From an uncultured Pelagibacteraceae bacterium (GTDB lineage: Bacteria; Pseudomonadota; Alphaproteobacteria; Pelagibacterales; Pelagibacteraceae), in assembly GCA_902566755.1 (NCBI GenBank), contig CACFJR010000008.1, positions 1 through 40,006 of the forward strand: DNA of 40,006 nucleotides, written 5' to 3'. This document shows, piece by piece, positions 23,245-30,847 of the stretch (its first letter is position 1; each line of letters starts with the position of its first letter). The translations under genes were made by a program, and so were the position numbers. Below the pieces are notes generated by a model that saw only the letters and a program-made list of their open reading frames with translations, ran no database searches and was not told where the DNA came from.

Positions 23245-24167
23245 TTTAATTTTGGTCTAAACCAAGAATTCCTGCCCATCAAAGCATTAAAAATACCCAA
23301 CATTCTCATTTTATAAATATTTTTTTTTTTATTAAAAATAAGAGTATACATAGAATATTTTAATAAATTTGTTAATAAACTATTTAATCCTAATAAAGTC
23401 GAAACAAAAATTCCTCGATGTTTTTTATTGAAATAGAATTTAGACCACATCCAATGCCAATTTCTGGAAAGCTCTATTTCATCATTATATTTATCATCAA
23501 CTGCTTTACCTCCTAAGTGATTAATCTTTGAATTCTTTACAATAAACATCTTTCCATTATTTTCCATTGCTCTTAAACATAAATCTACATTTTCTAAATA
23601 CATAAAAAATTTTTCATCAAAAAAGATATTATCAGTAAAATAGTCTTTATTTAAAATCATAGAAAAACCATCAATCTCTTTTACTCTAATTAATTCTGCT
23701 GACTTTTGCTCTTGCTGTTCTTTTTCAATACTAATTATCTTAGGGCCTTTGTCTACAGATGTCATTTTCATATAAGGTATATTTGTCTCCTCTTTATAAT
23801 TTGGAAATTTTGGATTATCTGAAATTGGTGAAATTATAGCAAAGTCGTTTAATCTTGAAATTGCATCATTTAAAAGTCCAAATGTATCTTTGCTAAATTT
23901 TACATCTGGATTTAAAACATACACAAATTTTGTTTTAGAACTAGCAATTCCAATGTTATTTCCAGCGCCCATCCCTATATTAGTTGATAAAATTACTTTA
24001 GTGTTAACATAATTTTGCTCTAATTCTTTTTTTAATTCTTCGTCAGATGAATTTTCAACTATTAATTTATTAAAATCCTTTGGTAGGGAATTTAAGCAAT
24101 CATATATTACTTCTCTACTATTAAATGTTACTATTACGAAGGTAAGATTATTACTTGTAAATTCCAT
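23241..24167 (-). CDS. Glycosyltransferase family 2
   Basis: A 308-residue GT-A glycosyltransferase. Motifs: LTFVIVTFNSREVIYDCLNS (nucleotide-binding strand), LSTNIGMGAGNNIGI, then the metal-site block YVLNPDVKF and MYLENVDLCLRA in the acceptor half (ED-type region). The layout matches bacterial rhamnosyltransferase-like GT2 enzymes that add deoxysugars to surface polysaccharide. It is the first gene of the AT-rich sugar island and is divergent from rmlB (49 bases). It is therefore a good candidate to transfer the sugar made by this cluster, which is inference from position. The C-terminus has a hydrophobic stretch that may touch the membrane. Confidence 0.88.
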   Translation of the reverse strand: MEFTSNNLTFVIVTFNSREVIYDCLNSLPKDFNKLIVENSSDEELKKELEQNYVNTKVILSTNIGMGAGNNIGIASSKTKFVYVLNPDVKFSKDTFGLLNDAISRLNDFAIISPISDNPKFPNYKEETNIPYMKMTSVDKGPKIISIEKEQQEQKSAELIRVKEIDGFSMILNKDYFTDNIFFDEKFFMYLENVDLCLRAMENNGKMFIVKNSKINHLGGKAVDDKYNDEIELSRNWHWMWSKFYFNKKHRGIFVSTLLGLNSLLTNLLKYSMYTLIFNKKKNIYKMRMLGIFNALMGRNSWFRPKLN

Positions 24168-24216
24168 GTGAGAATGAAGTATACTTAAAATAACTATTAT
24201 TGTAAAAAAAAAAGTA

Positions 24217-25239
24217 ATGAAAAAAATAATTGTAACTGGTGGTTTAGGATTTATTGGTAGTAATTTAATAAAACTACTAATAAAGAAAAATTATTTTGTT
24301 ATTAATGTTGATAAAGTTAGCTATGCCTCAAATTTTTATAATACAAGAAATTTTGCCAATAAAAAAAATTATAAGTTCATAAGATTAGATATAAATAACA
24401 GTTCAAAATTTAAGAAAATTTTGAACTCACATAAGCCGATTGCTATTTTTAATTTGGCTGCAGAGACTCATGTAGACAGATCAATTGATAGTCCATTGGA
24501 ATTTATTAAAAGTAATATAGTTGGTGTATTTAATTTATTAGAGACATTTAAAGAGTTTTCAAAAAAAAATAAAAAAACTAAATTAATTCACATTTCTACC
24601 GATGAAGTTTATGGAGATGTGTTAAAAGGTCGAAGTAAAGAGACCGATCCTTATAAACCAAGTTCACCATATGCTGCTTCAAAGGCTTCCTCTGATCATT
24701 TAGTATATTCTTATGTAAGAACATATAAACTGAATGCAATAATAACAAATTGTTCAAATAATTATGGTCCCAATCAACATCCAGAAAAACTAATTCCTAA
24801 ACTTATTTACAATATTATTAATAATAAAGCGCTTCCTTTATACGGTAGAGGAAAAAATTCCAGGGAATGGTTGTTTGTTGAAGACCACTGTGATGCTTTA
24901 TTTAAAGTATTTAAAAACGGAATGAAGGGAGAATTTTATAATATAGGATCAAATATTAATAGTAGTAATTTAGACATTGCAAAACTTTTAATCAAAATTG
25001 CAAAAAATAAATTTAAACTAGGTAAAAGTGTAAAAATTAAATTTATTAAAGACAGACCTGGTCATGATATTCGGTATGCTCTTGATAGTAAAAAAATTTT
25101 TAAAAAACTTAAATGGAAATCTAAAATTAATCTAAAAAAAGGCTTAGAAAATACCTTTGACTGGTATTTTAAAAATATGAATTACTATACAACATTAAAA
25201 AAAAAGGATATCACGAAGAGACTTGGGGTAATTAAATGA
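24217..25239 (+). CDS. rfbB: dTDP-glucose 4,6-dehydratase
   Basis: Converts dTDP-glucose to dTDP-4-keto-6-deoxyglucose. At 340 residues it has the standard length of this extended SDR. The NAD-binding GGLGFIGSN is at 8-16, NLAAETHVDRSI at 79-90, the catalytic TDE triad is Thr128-Asp129-Glu130 in ISTDEVYGD, and the YxxxK pair is Tyr152 and Lys156. SNNYGPNQHPEKLIP is the typical substrate-binding block. It overlaps rmlA by four bases (ATGA). Its product is the shared precursor of the deoxysugars the cluster can make. Also named rmlB. Confidence 0.96.
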   Translation: MKKIIVTGGLGFIGSNLIKLLIKKNYFVINVDKVSYASNFYNTRNFANKKNYKFIRLDINNSSKFKKILNSHKPIAIFNLAAETHVDRSIDSPLEFIKSNIVGVFNLLETFKEFSKKNKKTKLIHISTDEVYGDVLKGRSKETDPYKPSSPYAASKASSDHLVYSYVRTYKLNAIITNCSNNYGPNQHPEKLIPKLIYNIINNKALPLYGRGKNSREWLFVEDHCDALFKVFKNGMKGEFYNIGSNINSSNLDIAKLLIKIAKNKFKLGKSVKIKFIKDRPGHDIRYALDSKKIFKKLKWKSKINLKKGLENTFDWYFKNMNYYTTLKKKDITKRLGVIK

Positions 25240-26105
25240 TTAATAAAGCAATTATTTTAGCCGGTGGAATGGGAACTAGAATGAGTCCACTAACAAAAGC
25301 AGTCAATAAACAATTGCTTCCAATATATGATAAGCCTCTAATTTTTTATCCTTTATCAATCTTAATGTTGGCAAAAATAAAAGATATTTTGATTATTGTT
25401 AATAAAGGACAACTAAGCCAGTATAAAAAAATTTTACCAGACGGAAAACGCCTTGGTATCAATATAATATATAAAGAGCAGAATTATCCAAAAGGTCTAC
25501 CTGATGCATTCTTGTTGGGAGAAAAGTTTATTGATAATAAGAATGTTGCATTGATATTGGGAGATAATTTTTTTTATGGACAAGATTTATCATCAAAATT
25601 AATTAAGTCTACAAAACTTAAAAATGGTGCCAAAGTAATTTTACATAAGGTGATTAAACCAGAATTATATGGTGTAGCAAAAACATCTAAATCTGGAAAA
25701 ATTATTTCAATAAAAGAGAAACCTAAAAAATATATTTCTGATTTAGCGGTCACTGGTTTATATTTTTTTGATAAAAAAGTTGTAGAATATACAAAAAAAC
25801 TTAAACCTTCCTCAAGAAATGAATTAGAGATTGCCGATTTACTTAACGTTTATTTGAAGAAGAAAAAATTAACATCTGATATTTTGGGACGAGGTGGTGC
25901 GTGGCTAGACACTGGTTCGATAGAAGATTTTTATAAAACAAGTGCTTTTGTTTCAGCAATTGAAAATAGACAGGGATTTAAAATTGCTTGTATTGAAGAA
26001 ATAGCTTTTAATAACAAATGGATTAATAAAAAAGAAATTTTGGATGCAATTCAATTTTATGGAAGGTGTGATTATTCAAATTATCTAAAAAAGTTAATTT
26101 CTTAA
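25236..26105 (+). CDS. rfbA: Glucose-1-phosphate thymidylyltransferase
   Basis: Makes dTDP-glucose from glucose 1-phosphate and dTTP, the first step of the pathway. At 289 residues it is the short RmlA form. Motifs: ILAGGMGTRMSPLTKAVNKQ (residues 7-26, with the catalytic Arg of GTR and Lys of the NKQ), LLPIYDKPLIFYPL, LILGDNFFYG (family G-D-N-I/F-F-x-G) and GGAWLDTGS. It is translationally coupled to rmlB upstream and to the epimerase immediately downstream with no gap. It is probably allosterically controlled by end product, as the family is. Also named rmlA. Confidence 0.96.
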   Translation: MINKAIILAGGMGTRMSPLTKAVNKQLLPIYDKPLIFYPLSILMLAKIKDILIIVNKGQLSQYKKILPDGKRLGINIIYKEQNYPKGLPDAFLLGEKFIDNKNVALILGDNFFYGQDLSSKLIKSTKLKNGAKVILHKVIKPELYGVAKTSKSGKIISIKEKPKKYISDLAVTGLYFFDKKVVEYTKKLKPSSRNELEIADLLNVYLKKKKLTSDILGRGGAWLDTGSIEDFYKTSAFVSAIENRQGFKIACIEEIAFNNKWINKKEILDAIQFYGRCDYSNYLKKLIS

Positions 26106-26618
26106 ATGAAAATAAAAAAAACAAAATTCAAAGGCCTTATTATTTTAAATGGTGTCAAACATGAGGATAAAAGAGGATATTTAAGAGAATTAGTCATAGA
26201 AAAAATAATAAATAGAAAATTCAAATTTCAGATATCATCTGTATCAAAAAAAAATGTTTTAAGGGGTTTGCATTTTCAAATTAGAAAACCGCAAGGTAAA
26301 TTGATTTCAGTCTTAAAAGGAGAAATTTTTGATGTTGCGGTAGACATACGAAAGAATTCAAAAACTTTTGGAAAACATTTTTCAATTAGATTAAGTGATA
26401 AAAATTGTACTTCACTTTTTGTACCTCCAGGATTTGCACATGGCTTTTTAACGTTAAAAAAAGAAAATATTATTTGTTATAGTTTGACTGAATACAGGTC
26501 GCCCAAAGACGAAAGGTCACTTAAATATAACGATCCAAAATTAAAAATAAAGTGGCCAACAAAAAAACCACACATCAGTATAAAAGACAAAAATGCAAAT
26601 AGTCTAGACTTTATTTAA
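26106..26618 (+). CDS. rfbC: dTDP-4-dehydrorhamnose 3,5-epimerase family protein (RmlC-like)
   Basis: A cupin epimerase of 170 residues, slightly shorter than classical RmlC (about 180). The active site looks intact: His56 in VLRGLHFQ and Asp162 (matching the E. coli His62-Asp169 dyad) and Tyr125 (matching Tyr132), plus IFVP-like LFVPPGFAHGF and VAVDIRKNSKTFG. It inverts C3 and/or C5 of a 4-keto-6-deoxy sugar. In a dideoxy branched-sugar pathway the same family serves as a 5- (or 3,5-)epimerase acting after C-methylation. No separate full-length rmlD is present, so plain dTDP-L-rhamnose is not assured. It starts immediately after rmlA and overlaps the convergent gene by four bases. Confidence 0.9.
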   Translation: MKIKKTKFKGLIILNGVKHEDKRGYLRELVIEKIINRKFKFQISSVSKKNVLRGLHFQIRKPQGKLISVLKGEIFDVAVDIRKNSKTFGKHFSIRLSDKNCTSLFVPPGFAHGFLTLKKENIICYSLTEYRSPKDERSLKYNDPKLKIKWPTKKPHISIKDKNANSLDFI

Positions 26619-27535
26619 ATAATTCTGTTATTCAAACTAGTTCTAAAATTCACATCGTGAAGCATCCTTTTATAATAAAAGTTGTATTTCTTTTCATTAA
26701 TAATCTTTAATACTTCTGTAAAAAAATTTTTAAAACAATTGTCTTTTTTAAATTTAATAATTTTTTTCTTATTTTTTAAAATTGTTTTTAAAGTCAGAAA
26801 TTCGTTATCTGGTGGTGAAAATACTCTTTCAATACAGCTTTTTTTACTACCATTTAATATTTTGATTTCATTTTTATATTTACCACCAAATTTGAAAATT
26901 CCCCGATACTCACCCTCTTCAAAATTTATCAAAAATTTTATTGAAACAATTAATTTTTGTTTATTTTTGATTATTCTAATTTTCTTTTTTAATAATCTTT
27001 TTAAATTAAACAATCTTGGAATTGAAGAAATATACGGACCCATATCCATTAAAACTCCACCTTGTAACTTTTTGGACATTAATATGCTTTTGCTATCTGG
27101 TTTTGGAATTACAAACTTTACATGAATTTTTTTATACCTATTATTTTTATATATTTTTGTAATTTTTTTCATTTGCACATGATAATTAAAAAAAGTTGAC
27201 TCAACTAAGAGCCTTTTGTTTTTTTTGGATAAATCTATTAATTCTGATAGCTGTTTCTCATTAGATGTAATTGGTTTATCGACTATTGTGTTACATCTAT
27301 AATTCAAAGACCTTTTAGCCCATTCAAAATGTTTTGAATTAGGCAAAGAAATATAAACAATAGTTGGTTTGCAGTTTTTTAAAGCTTGTTTATAAGATGA
27401 AAATTGTTTTTTAATTCCAGGAATTTTTTTCTTATATGATTTTGAGGCAACGTATATTTCTATTTTTTTTTCTTTAAAAACGCTTAGAACTCTTTTTTTA
27501 ACTATATTCGAGTAGCCTAAAATTAAAACTTTCAA
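26615..27535 (-). CDS. Gfo/Idh/MocA family oxidoreductase (probable sugar 3-ketoreductase)
   Basis: A 306-residue NAD(P)-dependent oxidoreductase. The nucleotide-binding part opens with VLILGYSNIVKKRV (a variant of G-x-G-x-x-G in which two glycines are replaced), followed by VYISLPNSKHF and the catalytic lysine Lys87 in IVDKPIT (family E-K-P). The second half has GGVLMDMGPYISSIPR, typical of this family. Members such as KijD10 reduce the 3-keto group of dTDP-3,4-diketo-2,6-dideoxyglucose made by a 2,3-dehydratase; the dehydratase gene lies directly upstream in the same operon, which supports that role. A general sugar dehydrogenase is the alternative. The variant Rossmann motif lowers confidence in the exact activity. 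Confidence 0.85.
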   Translation of the reverse strand: MKVLILGYSNIVKKRVLSVFKEKKIEIYVASKSYKKKIPGIKKQFSSYKQALKNCKPTIVYISLPNSKHFEWAKRSLNYRCNTIVDKPITSNEKQLSELIDLSKKNKRLLVESTFFNYHVQMKKITKIYKNNRYKKIHVKFVIPKPDSKSILMSKKLQGGVLMDMGPYISSIPRLFNLKRLLKKKIRIIKNKQKLIVSIKFLINFEEGEYRGIFKFGGKYKNEIKILNGSKKSCIERVFSPPDNEFLTLKTILKNKKKIIKFKKDNCFKNFFTEVLKIINEKKYNFYYKRMLHDVNFRTSLNNRII

Positions 27536-28798
27536 TTAAATTGTTTCCTTAAAATTTATGATACCAAAAAGTAATCTTGCTTCTATATCAATTTTTTGCT
27601 TGTTAATTAAATCAATTATTTGGTTTTGTGATAGCCAAATATAACTATCTGGTAGTTTGATATTTTGATTTTTATCTAATTTACGAGCCATATACTTGAT
27701 TTGGGAGTGATAAAATCTTCCACCCTCGTCAGATAAAATATTATCATAAAGAATATCTTTTGACTTAAAAAAATATTTAGAGATTAAATTTTTTTGAAAA
27801 TTCGTAAGATCTTTACTTTTTTTATAATTTTTAAGTCTAGAAGTATTTACAGAGCAAGTAAATGTTCCTGCTTTTGAACCTGGTTTAAGAATATATCTAC
27901 ACAAATAGTGGTTTGTGTTCTTAAATTTTTTGATTAAATATCCTGCAAATGCCATCTTTGAGCCCATAATAATTGGTTGATTCCATTCCGTTATTTCTCT
28001 TTTGTTGGTTTTGACTTTTATTCCAATTACAGAAAAGTAATTATTTTTTTGATGATAAATTTTATTTTTTGTTAAGTTCCAATTCTTTACCGAACTTAAA
28101 CTTATGATCTTATTTTTAAGAAAATATTTTTTATTCAAAGAATTTTTCCAGTTAATTAATTTTTTTTTGCTAATTAATGGAAAGTCCATTTTTTTTTTCT
28201 TAATAAAGGACGAAAAAACAGATAAGGTGTCCATATTAATCAAATTCTCTTCTCTTAGTAAATTTGAAATTTCAGTTTTAGAAAACCATCTAAATTTTTC
28301 ATCTGTTTCAATTTTTTTAGATACATATGTAATAATATTTGAATTTTTTTTGTTGTAGTATCTGAAAGCTTGTTCAGTTTGGAGTGAAAAATTTTTATTT
28401 TTTTTTTTAAAATATTTTAAAAAAGGAATAGTTTTTCCACCATGAATTCCTGAATAATTGCTTCTTGTTGCCTGAACTGTTGGTGAAATTTGTATTTTAT
28501 TTATATTACCTGGTTCTACTTTCGCTTGTAACAAATACTTATTATTTTTTACGTTTTTTATTATACCCAAAATACCAATTTCATTTTGTATTATTATTGG
28601 TTGATCCCAATTTTTTTTATTGTAGAAATTTGATTGGATTCTTAAACCTGCTATTTTAAAAAATCTTTTACTTTTGTGATAAATTTCTCTTTTGCTATAA
28701 ATCCACTTACTTAATTTAGATAAACTAATTTTTTCAACTTTTAAAAGCTGTTTTTTTCTCTGATTATTAAGCCAATTAAGTATATTTTTATTTATCAT
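27536..28798 (-). CDS. NDP-hexose 2,3-dehydratase (EvaA/TylX3-like)
   Basis: A 420-residue two-lobe protein. Each lobe has a W-x-QPII block (WDQPIII 64-70; WNQPIIM 272-278) and a later tryptophan motif (RWFSKTEISNLL about 170-181; YIWLSQNQIIDLI near the C-terminus), showing internal duplication. Lobe 1 has the family hallmark ISPTVQATRSNYSGIHGG (104-121); lobe 2 instead has a degenerate equivalent, and carries SDEGGRFYHSQIKYM. EvaA has two Nudix-like halves, the basis for this reading. The enzyme removes C2 oxygen from dTDP-4-keto-6-deoxyglucose, committing it to a 2,6-dideoxysugar. It starts within the stop region of the methyltransferase gene (four-base overlap) and runs straight into the reductase gene. 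Confidence 0.9.
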   Translation of the reverse strand: MINKNILNWLNNQRKKQLLKVEKISLSKLSKWIYSKREIYHKSKRFFKIAGLRIQSNFYNKKNWDQPIIIQNEIGILGIIKNVKNNKYLLQAKVEPGNINKIQISPTVQATRSNYSGIHGGKTIPFLKYFKKKNKNFSLQTEQAFRYYNKKNSNIITYVSKKIETDEKFRWFSKTEISNLLREENLINMDTLSVFSSFIKKKKMDFPLISKKKLINWKNSLNKKYFLKNKIISLSSVKNWNLTKNKIYHQKNNYFSVIGIKVKTNKREITEWNQPIIMGSKMAFAGYLIKKFKNTNHYLCRYILKPGSKAGTFTCSVNTSRLKNYKKSKDLTNFQKNLISKYFFKSKDILYDNILSDEGGRFYHSQIKYMARKLDKNQNIKLPDSYIWLSQNQIIDLINKQKIDIEARLLFGIINFKETI

Positions 28799-29985
28799 TT
28801 GGAAAGGGTCATTACTTTAGGAACATGCGTGATAAATTTTCCACCTCTTTTAAGGAATTTTTTTTCTTTTTTAAAAATTTCCTTTTTAAAATTCCAGGCA
28901 CCTAAAAAAGCATAATCAACAGTATTATTCATTCCAAGCTCAGGGGAAATTATTTTTATATGAGTTCCTGGTGTGTACTTTCCTTGTTTATTTAATGTTG
29001 TGTCAGTAACATAATCAATTAATTTAGAATTAAGATTACAATAATTAAAAACAGTCGTGGATTTGTATGTAGCACCATAACTTATAATTTTCTTGTTAGT
29101 TTTTTTTAATCTTTTGATTAAATTAAATAAATTTTTTCTTGATATATCGACTCTTTTAGAAAATTTTAAATAACTTTCAATTTTATGAAGCTTAAAAGAT
29201 TTTTCGTTTTTAATCGCTTTTTTTAATCTCAGACTTTTTTTATATTTTCCATTTTTTTTACATATAAAGTATCTATTTGATCCTCCATGTGTTGATAAAT
29301 GCTCAATATCAAAGAGCCTTAATCCATATTCTTGAATAATATTGTTTATAGATATGGATGAAAATACATAAACATGCTCATCATAAAATTGATCATAACT
29401 ATTATTTTGAATGACTTTTAGCAAAGATGGATCTTCTATGACAAGTACTCCATCTTTAGATAAGATTCTGCAAATCCCTTTAAATGTTTCTTTCAAATTA
29501 GGTATATGAGAAATTGTATTAGCAGAAAAAATTAGATCTATTTCACCTTTTTTTTCAAATAATTTTTTTGCAAGTTTTAAATTCCAAAATTCATCATATG
29601 TCTCAAATAATTTTTTTGTTAATCTTGCGAGGTTTTTACATGGTTCAACAGCCACAACGGATTTTTTATCAAAATTTTTTAAAAATACTCCATCATTACT
29701 ACCTATTTCCATAATTTTTTTTGGTTTAAATCTTTTAAATAATTTTTTAGCAACTATTTTAAAAGCAGATCTCATAGTTCTAGACTCTGAGGCTCTATGA
29801 GCATATTTATCAGTGTATTGTTTTTTTGGATTCACTGGTTTCGCTATTGAAACTAAATAGTTTTTTGTATTAAAACATATTTTTAAATTATAAAAAAATT
29901 CATTTTGTAATGCATTTTTTCCAATATTTTTTAAAAATGAATTTGCAAGTGGTTGACGACCTAAATTTAAAAATACTTTATTCAT
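28795..29985 (-). CDS. SAM-dependent sugar C-methyltransferase (TylC3/EvaC-like)
   Basis: A 396-residue three-part methyltransferase. The SAM-binding core is KIMEIGSNDGVFLKNF (90-105), followed by VAVEPCKNLARL; the catalytic block FYDEHVYVFSS has Tyr201, Glu203 and His204 in the Y-x-E-H arrangement of TylC3 (Tyr222, Glu224, His225). The C-terminal domain includes YGATYKSTTVFNYCNL and DTTLNKQGKYTPGTHIKI, typical of this family. It is expected to methylate C3 of a 3-keto dTDP-sugar. The N-terminus begins at LNLGRQPLANSF, missing the usual first Cys-x-x-Cys, and only Cys37 remains of the second, so the family's zinc site looks lost. A stop lies seven codons upstream of the ATG, so the shorter N-terminus is real. 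Confidence 0.9.
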   Translation of the reverse strand: MNKVFLNLGRQPLANSFLKNIGKNALQNEFFYNLKICFNTKNYLVSIAKPVNPKKQYTDKYAHRASESRTMRSAFKIVAKKLFKRFKPKKIMEIGSNDGVFLKNFDKKSVVAVEPCKNLARLTKKLFETYDEFWNLKLAKKLFEKKGEIDLIFSANTISHIPNLKETFKGICRILSKDGVLVIEDPSLLKVIQNNSYDQFYDEHVYVFSSISINNIIQEYGLRLFDIEHLSTHGGSNRYFICKKNGKYKKSLRLKKAIKNEKSFKLHKIESYLKFSKRVDISRKNLFNLIKRLKKTNKKIISYGATYKSTTVFNYCNLNSKLIDYVTDTTLNKQGKYTPGTHIKIISPELGMNNTVDYAFLGAWNFKKEIFKKEKKFLKRGGKFITHVPKVMTLSK

Positions 29986-30037
29986 TGTAGTTTTGATATA
30001 TAACTATATATATATAAATAATTTACTTTAAATAAAA

Positions 30038-30745
30038 TTGAAAAAAAATAAAAATAAAATCGTGGTAAGTGGGGGCAACGGAAGATTTGCAAAAGTATTA
30101 AAAAAGACTATCAACTCAAATAATTACTACTTTCCGACTAAATCTCAAATGAATATACTTAAATTTAATTCATTAGAAAAATACCTCAAATTAAAAAAAC
30201 CAAAATATTTTTTGCATGTTGCTGCATTATCAAGACCAATGAGCGTCCATGATAAAGAAATTTCAAAAAGTATTGATATGAATATTGTTGGTACGTGTAA
30301 CGTGGTAAAAGCTTGTGAAAAATTAAAGATAAAACTAATTTACTTCTCAACTGCTTCTGTTTATCCGGGCATTAGAGGAAATTATAATGAGAAAGATTCT
30401 GTTAACCCCATCAATAAGTACGCTTATTCAAAGCTTGGTGGGGAATGTGCTGTCAAGATGTATGACAATTCATTAATTTTAAGAATTATGATGTGTGAAA
30501 AGCCGTTCATTCATAGATCAGCCTTTTACGATGTTAAAACTAATTTTATTTTTCAAGAAGATGTAGCGAAAATGATACCGAAATTATTAAATCAAAAAGG
30601 TATTATAAACATAGGTGGCAAAACACAGTCTATTTATGATTTTGCTAAAAAATATAATAGCAAGATAAAAAAAGCTTCTGGAAAAAAAATCTACCCACCA
30701 AATCCATCAATGAATTTAACTAAACTTAAAAAAATTTTAAATTAA
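30038..30745 (+). CDS. Short-chain (RmlD-like) NAD(P)-dependent sugar reductase
   Basis: A 235-residue extended-SDR protein, shorter than RmlD (about 290). Motifs: VVSGGNGRFAKVL (NAD(P) loop, GGNGRF), HVAALSRPMSV, STASVYPGIRGNYNE, and the catalytic pair Tyr128 and Lys132 in KYAYSKLGGE. The layout fits a 4-ketoreductase that reduces the C4 keto group of a dTDP-deoxysugar, the last step of the pathway. The start is a TTG at 30038, because a TAA lies three codons upstream in frame and no ATG is available. No Shine-Dalgarno sequence is visible before it. It is the last gene before the tRNA. Confidence 0.85.
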   Translation: MKKNKNKIVVSGGNGRFAKVLKKTINSNNYYFPTKSQMNILKFNSLEKYLKLKKPKYFLHVAALSRPMSVHDKEISKSIDMNIVGTCNVVKACEKLKIKLIYFSTASVYPGIRGNYNEKDSVNPINKYAYSKLGGECAVKMYDNSLILRIMMCEKPFIHRSAFYDVKTNFIFQEDVAKMIPKLLNQKGIINIGGKTQSIYDFAKKYNSKIKKASGKKIYPPNPSMNLTKLKKILN

Positions 30746-30759
30746 GTAGGCAAATTTTA

Positions 30760-30836
30760 TGGTAGCGGGAAGTGGGATCGAACCACTGACCTCGGGCTTA
30801 TGAGTCCCGCGCTCTAACCAACTGAGCTACCCCGCC
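30760..30836 (-). tRNA. tRNA-Met (CAU anticodon)
   Basis: On the minus strand the 77-base sequence from GGCGGGG at 30836 folds as a cloverleaf: acceptor GGCGGGG with UCCCGCU (allowing G1-U72 and G7-U66, common in alphaproteobacterial tRNA-Met), D-stem GCUC/GAGC, anticodon loop CUCAUAA with CAU at 30802-30800, T-arm AGUGG-UUCGAUC-CCACU, and an encoded 3' CCA. The G1-U72 pair and lack of the three GC pairs of initiators argue for elongator Met; a lysidine-modified Ile tRNA is less likely. It lies at the edge of the sugar island, between the reductase gene and a symporter gene. Confidence 0.95.
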
Positions 30837-30847
30837 ACTAGAAGAGA

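Larger units (their letters stand above)
23241..30745. other. AT-rich surface-sugar island (dTDP-deoxysugar cluster)
   Basis: Eight consecutive genes for nucleotide sugar synthesis and transfer. The DNA is visibly poorer in G and C than its flanks: 11 of 60 bases in 28141-28200, against 26 of 60 in the alanine dehydrogenase stretch 36481-36540. The encoded proteins are correspondingly rich in Lys, Asn, Ile and Phe. One end is tRNA-Met (30760-30836). No integrase or flanking direct repeat is visible, so it resembles a variable surface-glycan locus exchanged by homologous recombination. Confidence 0.65.

Noticed and set aside
26106-26618. Plain L-rhamnose cluster
   Set aside because: rmlA, rmlB and rmlC are present, but the 2,3-dehydratase, C-methyltransferase and Gfo/Idh genes are not part of rhamnose synthesis, and the only RmlD-like protein is short and diverged. 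Rhamnose as an additional product is still possible.
29990-30030. TA-repeat run between the methyltransferase and the reductase genes
   Set aside because: A short (TA)n run is expected in such AT-rich promoter DNA and shows no repeat-unit structure of note.
23241-30760. Prophage or integrative element at tRNA-Met
   Set aside because: There is no integrase, no phage gene, and no copy of the tRNA 3' end at the far border.
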